Shown here: positions 13,083-20,000 of the stretch, in pieces
Layout: each line of letters begins with the position of its first letter
How positions within the stretch are numbered: position 1 is the stretch's first letter
Assembly (NCBI GenBank): GCA_009176605.1
Contig: SEYY01001192.1
Location: forward strand, 72,783-92,782
Origin: Armadillidium nasatum
Taxonomy: Eukaryota > Arthropoda > Malacostraca > Isopoda > Armadillidiidae
Reading direction: 5' to 3'
Length of the DNA: 20,000 nucleotides
Notes under the pieces: generated by a model
What the model was told of the DNA's origin: nothing
Databases searched by the model: none
What the model saw: the letters and a program-made list of their open reading frames with translations, nothing else
Program-made: the position numbers and the translations under genes

Positions 13083-13520
13083 TTGCTTATGAATTGTTAG
13101 AGTTTGTTGAACTACCCAGGTGATACATAGGAGCAAAATTTGGTTCCTGGTGTCACGCCATTTCGGCATTTGCAAAGGATATCTTCAGAATGAGTATCTA
13201 ATTACATTTTAAGTTCCTACAGTCATCCCGGAAGGTACTCTTCCTTTCCATGAAATATCGCATAGTAATACATATCCAGATTCTTATTTGATTATCAAAA
13301 TACTAATTGATAATACTATAAAATATGATAAAGGATACCTCGGATTTCATTATACGTTGGTTTGCTTATGAATTATTAGATTATTCTGAACTACCGGTTG
13401 CTCCCTTCTGCTTCGAGTTTGTTCTTTCGTTCTTTGCAAAGGTATCTCCAAAGTGACTCTCGACCTTGCAGGATCCTACAGGCATGACCAAGGGTGTTCG
13501 TCTCTTTCGCAACACCACAC
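13083..13520. repeat. Imperfect direct duplication, units about 279 bp apart
   Basis: TTGCTTATGAATTGTTAGA at 13083 recurs as TTGCTTATGAATTATTAGA at 13362. Each is followed by (T/C)TGAACTACC, then TTTGCAAAGG.ATCT and CCTACAG.CAT in the same order. The two units are diverged, suggesting an old tandem duplication or two copies of one repeat. Confidence 0.6.
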
Positions 13521-14700
13521 AACGTGAACAACACTAACAGGCATGCTAATTCTTTCTTTTATTACCAGAAGGTTGCAATAAACGTTACCACAAAGTTTAT
13601 TGGGATGCAAAGAAGCATTGTCTCTTATTTCCATTTCTCCCCAATCATGTTTTAAGAATTGACCTTTGTTGGTGAGATTGAATTGTTAATGAAACCACGT
13701 TCTCAAGTACAGATTATGACTGTTTTTACATTAAATTAGGTACCATCCGCAGACTTCTAATTTTACTTCAGTTGTACACAGCCTTTCTTCATAATACCCC
13801 ATATCTTTGCTTCATTAAAAACTTTGGAAGTAGTAAGGTTAAAGCAATAAGACGATAGTTGAAGGTTTGAGTGAGGTCCCTCCCTTCGGCATAAGTTGAA
13901 TGAGCTTAGGTTTCTAGCGAGAAGGAAAAGTTGAAGTTGATAAGCGTTGACGAAATAGTTTACCAAGGCAGAATGCAAACTCCGAAGTACAAGTTTTAAG
14001 AGTCACCGATGAAAATTCCGTCACAAACGTACACCTAGTGATAAGCACCGAAATTACATTAGAAGAAATTACAATATTTGGCCCAAGAGAGTGGAAGAGA
14101 TTTGGAGAAAGAGGAACAAATCCGGGATCGCCTAAAGTGGAATTAAAGACATGATCGAAGATTTCACCTTAACTAGAGGAGAAGACTTTTGTGATTACCC
14201 TCAGAAGAAACTAGAGGAGAGAAAGAGGAAGAAGCAAAATTATAGTTGATATTTTTTTAAAAATTTCTGGGAAGATTGTGAGGAGGAGGAACCATAAAAA
14301 TTATTACACTTTCAAAGAAAAAGTGATTTTATCGTTATGGAGAATAGATTTCGCACTATTCCAGGATGAATTAAAAGAATTAGAGATACTGAAGTTGAAG
14401 ACAACGGTAATTCCTGAAGGCAACGTCCTTGCGGCTAATAGTGTGAGAATGAGCCGAGTTAAAGGAAAGAGAATGGAATGTACGCTTTAACTCCTTTATG
14501 CGCTCTTCATACTCCCAGGGACACCTCACTTCAAAACAATAATAATCATTCCAAGGGAAATCAAAGTACGATTGTAAATTAGACCAGGTTGAGGTACCGA
14601 AGTTCCAAAAACGTTTCCTTGCGCAAGGCTTGGTCTTTATTTTTTATTTATTTTATTTTTTTTTTTTAAAGATTTTTTTTTTTTTTTTTAAATTTTAATA
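13521..14700. other. Intronic sequence with higher GC, unidentified
   Basis: Less AT-rich than the surrounding introns, with small open frames on both strands (13763-13978 -, 14278-14490 +). The + frame, MRRRNHKNYYTFKEKV onward, is charged and has no domain I recognise. It may be part of an unclassified retroelement or UTR-like repeat; I cannot support a function. Confidence 0.35.
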
Positions 14701-14701
14701 T

Positions 14702-15091
<390 letters not shown>

Positions 15092-15096
15092 AAAAA

Positions 15097-15257
<161 letters not shown>

Positions 15258-15260
15258 TAG

Positions 15261-15364
15261 GCTTTTCATCCTTCTGATTCCTCAATTGCTCTTACTGTGC
15301 ATCAACCATTGTATCCTCCTGGAAAAATACTCCACGTTGTTAGAAATCATCCAAATAAAGAACA
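15261..15364 (+). CDS. DAGLA (inaE): DAGL exon: [10 protein letters not shown], candidate catalytic histidine
   Basis: It encodes [20 protein letters not shown], then [14 protein letters not shown] plus CA. The PLYPPG(R/K)I(I/L)HVV block is a DAGL signature; the His of HVV (codon 15333-15335) is the best candidate for the triad histidine, assigned by family motif. The acceptor is ttcatag|, 6 nt after a TA array. The donor is GAACA|gtatgt, ending two bases into a codon. The microexon at 15865 supplies the next A (Gln). Confidence 0.95.
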
Positions 15365-15864
15365 GTATGTAATACTAATCTATTATTTTTACAAATGCTT
15401 TAATTTATTTTCTTATACTGATTAGAATGTATTTCTTAATAAATTGATAAACTAGACATTTAAGTTCATTTCATAGTATATAGTGCTTTTACAGTTTATT
15501 GTTTATATTAGCATGGAAGTAAATGTTTTGTTTCAGTTACGTATAGAATATTTATATTCATAATACAATTAGAAGTGTTAAATATGTAGTGTTAATTATA
15601 AAAAGAAAAGGCTGCTATTATAATTTTAAGTATTTTAGAATATTATTTTTATCGGTTATTTTGGCAAAGAAACTTTTTGATGTAATTTAAATGTGGTTTT
15701 TAGGTCATATTCTTCCTGGATATAACAGTATGTTGCAGTAAATTATGTGCTAACTTAGTGTTTTTCTTGTAGCTTTTATATATGTTTTATGATTTGTAAA
15801 TAGGAAGGAACAAATTTTTCCCCCTTTTCTTATTTAGATTTCTTAATTGTTTTTATATTTTCAG

Positions 15865-15885
15865 ACAGAAATATGACTCCAAGAA
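15865..15885 (+). CDS. DAGLA (inaE): DAGL 21-nt microexon (QKYDSK)
   Basis: A very short exon set between attttcag| and |gtaagt, a perfect U1 site. It is 1 + 18 + 2 nt: with CA from the previous exon and T from 19843/19846 it gives Q-QKYDSK-N. A KYDS stretch at this place fits arthropod DAGL as I recall it. Skipping it keeps the frame (21 nt), so it may be alternatively spliced. The second AG at 15867-15868 would put a TGA in frame, so 15865 is preferred. Confidence 0.82.
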
Positions 15886-15956
15886 GTAAGTATTCGATAT
15901 TTTTAGAGATATCGTTACGTTAAGTACTAAGTTCTTTTATATTTTTAATAGTTTCT

Positions 15957-16800
<844 letters not shown>

Positions 16801-16895
16801 GATAAACAAAAAAAAAAAGAAATACTATAGGGAATTTAAAAATAAACAAAAGATAAACAAAAAAAAAATAAAAATTATAGGGAATTTAAAAATAA
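16801..16895. repeat. 51-bp tandem duplication
   Basis: GATAAACAAAAAAA...TATAGGGAATTTAAAAATAA occurs twice, starting at 16801 and 16852, with a few substitutions in the poly-A part. Confidence 0.85.
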
Positions 16896-17786
<891 letters not shown>

Positions 17787-17865
17787 CAGTAATTTTAGGG
17801 GTGGATCAAATACCGGATATCCAGCTATATTCAAAATCGGACACATTAATTGCTAATTTTAAACA

Positions 17866-18011
<146 letters not shown>

Positions 18012-18074
18012 TGTGTATGTATGTATGTGTGTGTGTTACTAAAATATGGCAACTCATGGTAAATGCATGAAGTT

Positions 18075-18885
18075 ATTTCATAATTTGGTGTGGGAACACC
18101 TTTCACATTCCTAATTACCTCAGTTCTTCTAGAAATAGACAAATATATGGCCTGATTGTGGCATAATTTGGTATTATACCACTTCTGAGTCCTCATGCAA
18201 AAGGTTTGGCGATTGTGCAGGTAAGGAAAAACATAAAATCTCATCAGCGCATGTTCATCATTTTTATTTTCCTTATTATCTTGATATATGGCAGTACCTC
18301 CAAGGAACTCTGCTCCCTTGAATGAACCTGGCCACCAAAATGCGTACATAATCATGGCTGTTACATTATCGCGCATGGTGATTATTGGACTTGCAGAATT
18401 CCACGTTGTGGATGCCCAAGCATGACGAAACTACCTCCGTGTTTTACCTGTGGCACAAGGTGGTCCAGATCATATTCCTGGGATGGTATTTTCCACACCT
18501 AAACTAGCCTGGATGTTCAGAATAGTGTGAAGGTCGATTAATCAGGAGAAAGTAGTCTTCTATTGTCCAGCAGTTCAATATTTATGAGTGGCCACTCTCT
18601 TTCCTTTCTGACATTCATGTCGTTTACAAAGGTTTAACGATTGCAGCTTGCCTATGAATATTCAGCCTGAGTTACTTCTGCACTGTTCTTGTGCTGACAG
18701 GGTTTGCAAGATTGGTATTCAGCTTAGAAGTGACTTTCGCATGTTTCCTTATTTTTTTAACTATTTCTTTTGTCACAATCCTTCGCAATGCTCGTCCGTC
18801 TCTGTCACTCAACTTCAACTTACATCCACGGTGGTGTTTATCGAATGATGTTTTTTCCGGAAGCATAATACTGGACAATGGCCTT
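18075..18885 (-). pseudogene. Tc1-like transposase relic
   Basis: Reading on the - strand from about 18878: an N-terminal helix-turn-helix part with KLSDRDGRALRRIV and LNTNLANPVSTRTVQ, typical of Tc1 transposases. Next is a DDE segment reading LLSPD-stop-STFTLF-stop-TS, where SDESxFxLFG is expected: the Asp codon is intact (18543-18541) and stops follow at 18540-18538 and 18519-18517. EYDLDHLVPQVKHGGSFVM and a degenerate IYQDN (second Asp) come next, then a C-terminal SISRRTEVIRNVKGVPTPNY. Stops and frame changes show it is dead. Clear terminal inverted repeats were not found; TA arrays adjoin both sides of the region. Confidence 0.85.
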
Positions 18886-19119
18886 TGATATTGTATCTGG
18901 GAAACAATTTTCTATTTTTGAAACTCAAACTTAGATATATGTCACTTGCACCAGCACAAAATGTTGAACATAGAGGGGTAACTGACTCTTCCTACTAATA
19001 CTATAGGTTACTTATTATACGTGATACAGGAGTTCCTGTGGTAACTCTTCTGTTTTTGGGAATTGATGTCTGTCATATTTACCCGTCTTTCTTTCAACTG
19101 CTTTCATATTTTTGTTCAA

Positions 19120-19978
<859 letters not shown>

Positions 19979-19985
19979 GTGTGAT

Positions 19986-20000
19986 TATATATATATATAT
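19986..20000. repeat. (TA)n microsatellite, cut by the window edge
   Basis: TA repeats start 8 nt after the donor of the last exon and run to the window end. Confidence 0.85.

Noticed and set aside
14278..14490. + strand 70-codon frame MRRRNHKNYY...
   Set aside because: Charged but with no recognised domain; splice signals and phase give no link to DAGL. Left as anonymous sequence.
18648..18888. + strand frames opposite the Tc1 relic
   Set aside because: They are shadows of the - strand transposase N-terminus, which has real family similarity.

Overview
The window looks like nuclear DNA of an arthropod, probably a crustacean such as a decapod. That taxon is inferred from gene architecture, protein similarity and extreme TA/TTA microsatellite density; it is not proven. 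It holds one recognisable protein-coding gene, on the + strand: an sn-1-specific diacylglycerol lipase (DAGL; DAGLA in vertebrates, inaE in Drosophila), broken into small exons. I reconstructed 13 consecutive coding exons from 2374 to 19978, 1760 nt or about 586 codons. Each exon has AG/GT borders and its phase fits the next. The protein runs from the last two transmembrane segments, through the cytosolic linker and a Cys-rich insert, to the alpha/beta-hydrolase core with GHSLGAG serine, aspartate and histidine. The promoter, first exons (N-terminus, first membrane segments) and the 3' end (C-terminal tail, UTR) lie outside the window, so the whole window is inside the gene.

Layout. 1-2373: intron holding a SINE fragment cut by a 201-bp MITE at the left edge, then a TA array. 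2374-4863: two exons encoding TM segments and the start of the linker. 4864-8493: repeat-laden intron with TA and TTA arrays, an 812-bp foldback element with long inverted arms, and several rearranged copies of a repeat rich in GTCGAC words. 8494-12883: compact core with eight exons, including the nucleophile and acid exons. 12884-15260: intron with an imperfect 279-bp-spaced duplication and a small foldback element between two TA arrays. 15261-15885: the histidine exon and a 21-nt microexon. 15886-19842: intron with a tRNA-derived SINE, a dead Tc1-like transposase on the - strand, a 51-bp tandem duplication and five TA arrays. 19843-19978: the last visible exon.

The main unusual signal is structural. 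Five of the 13 exons have their splice acceptor at, or within 8 nt of, the end of a long (TA)n array of about 115-424 bp. In two of them the array itself runs into the AG with no pyrimidine tract. The arrays sit on the acceptor side almost exclusively. The last exon also has a tandem TAGTAG (NAGNAG) acceptor. I see no bacterial genes, no CRISPR array and no second host gene; the many poly-Tyr/Ile reading frames are translations of TA repeats.
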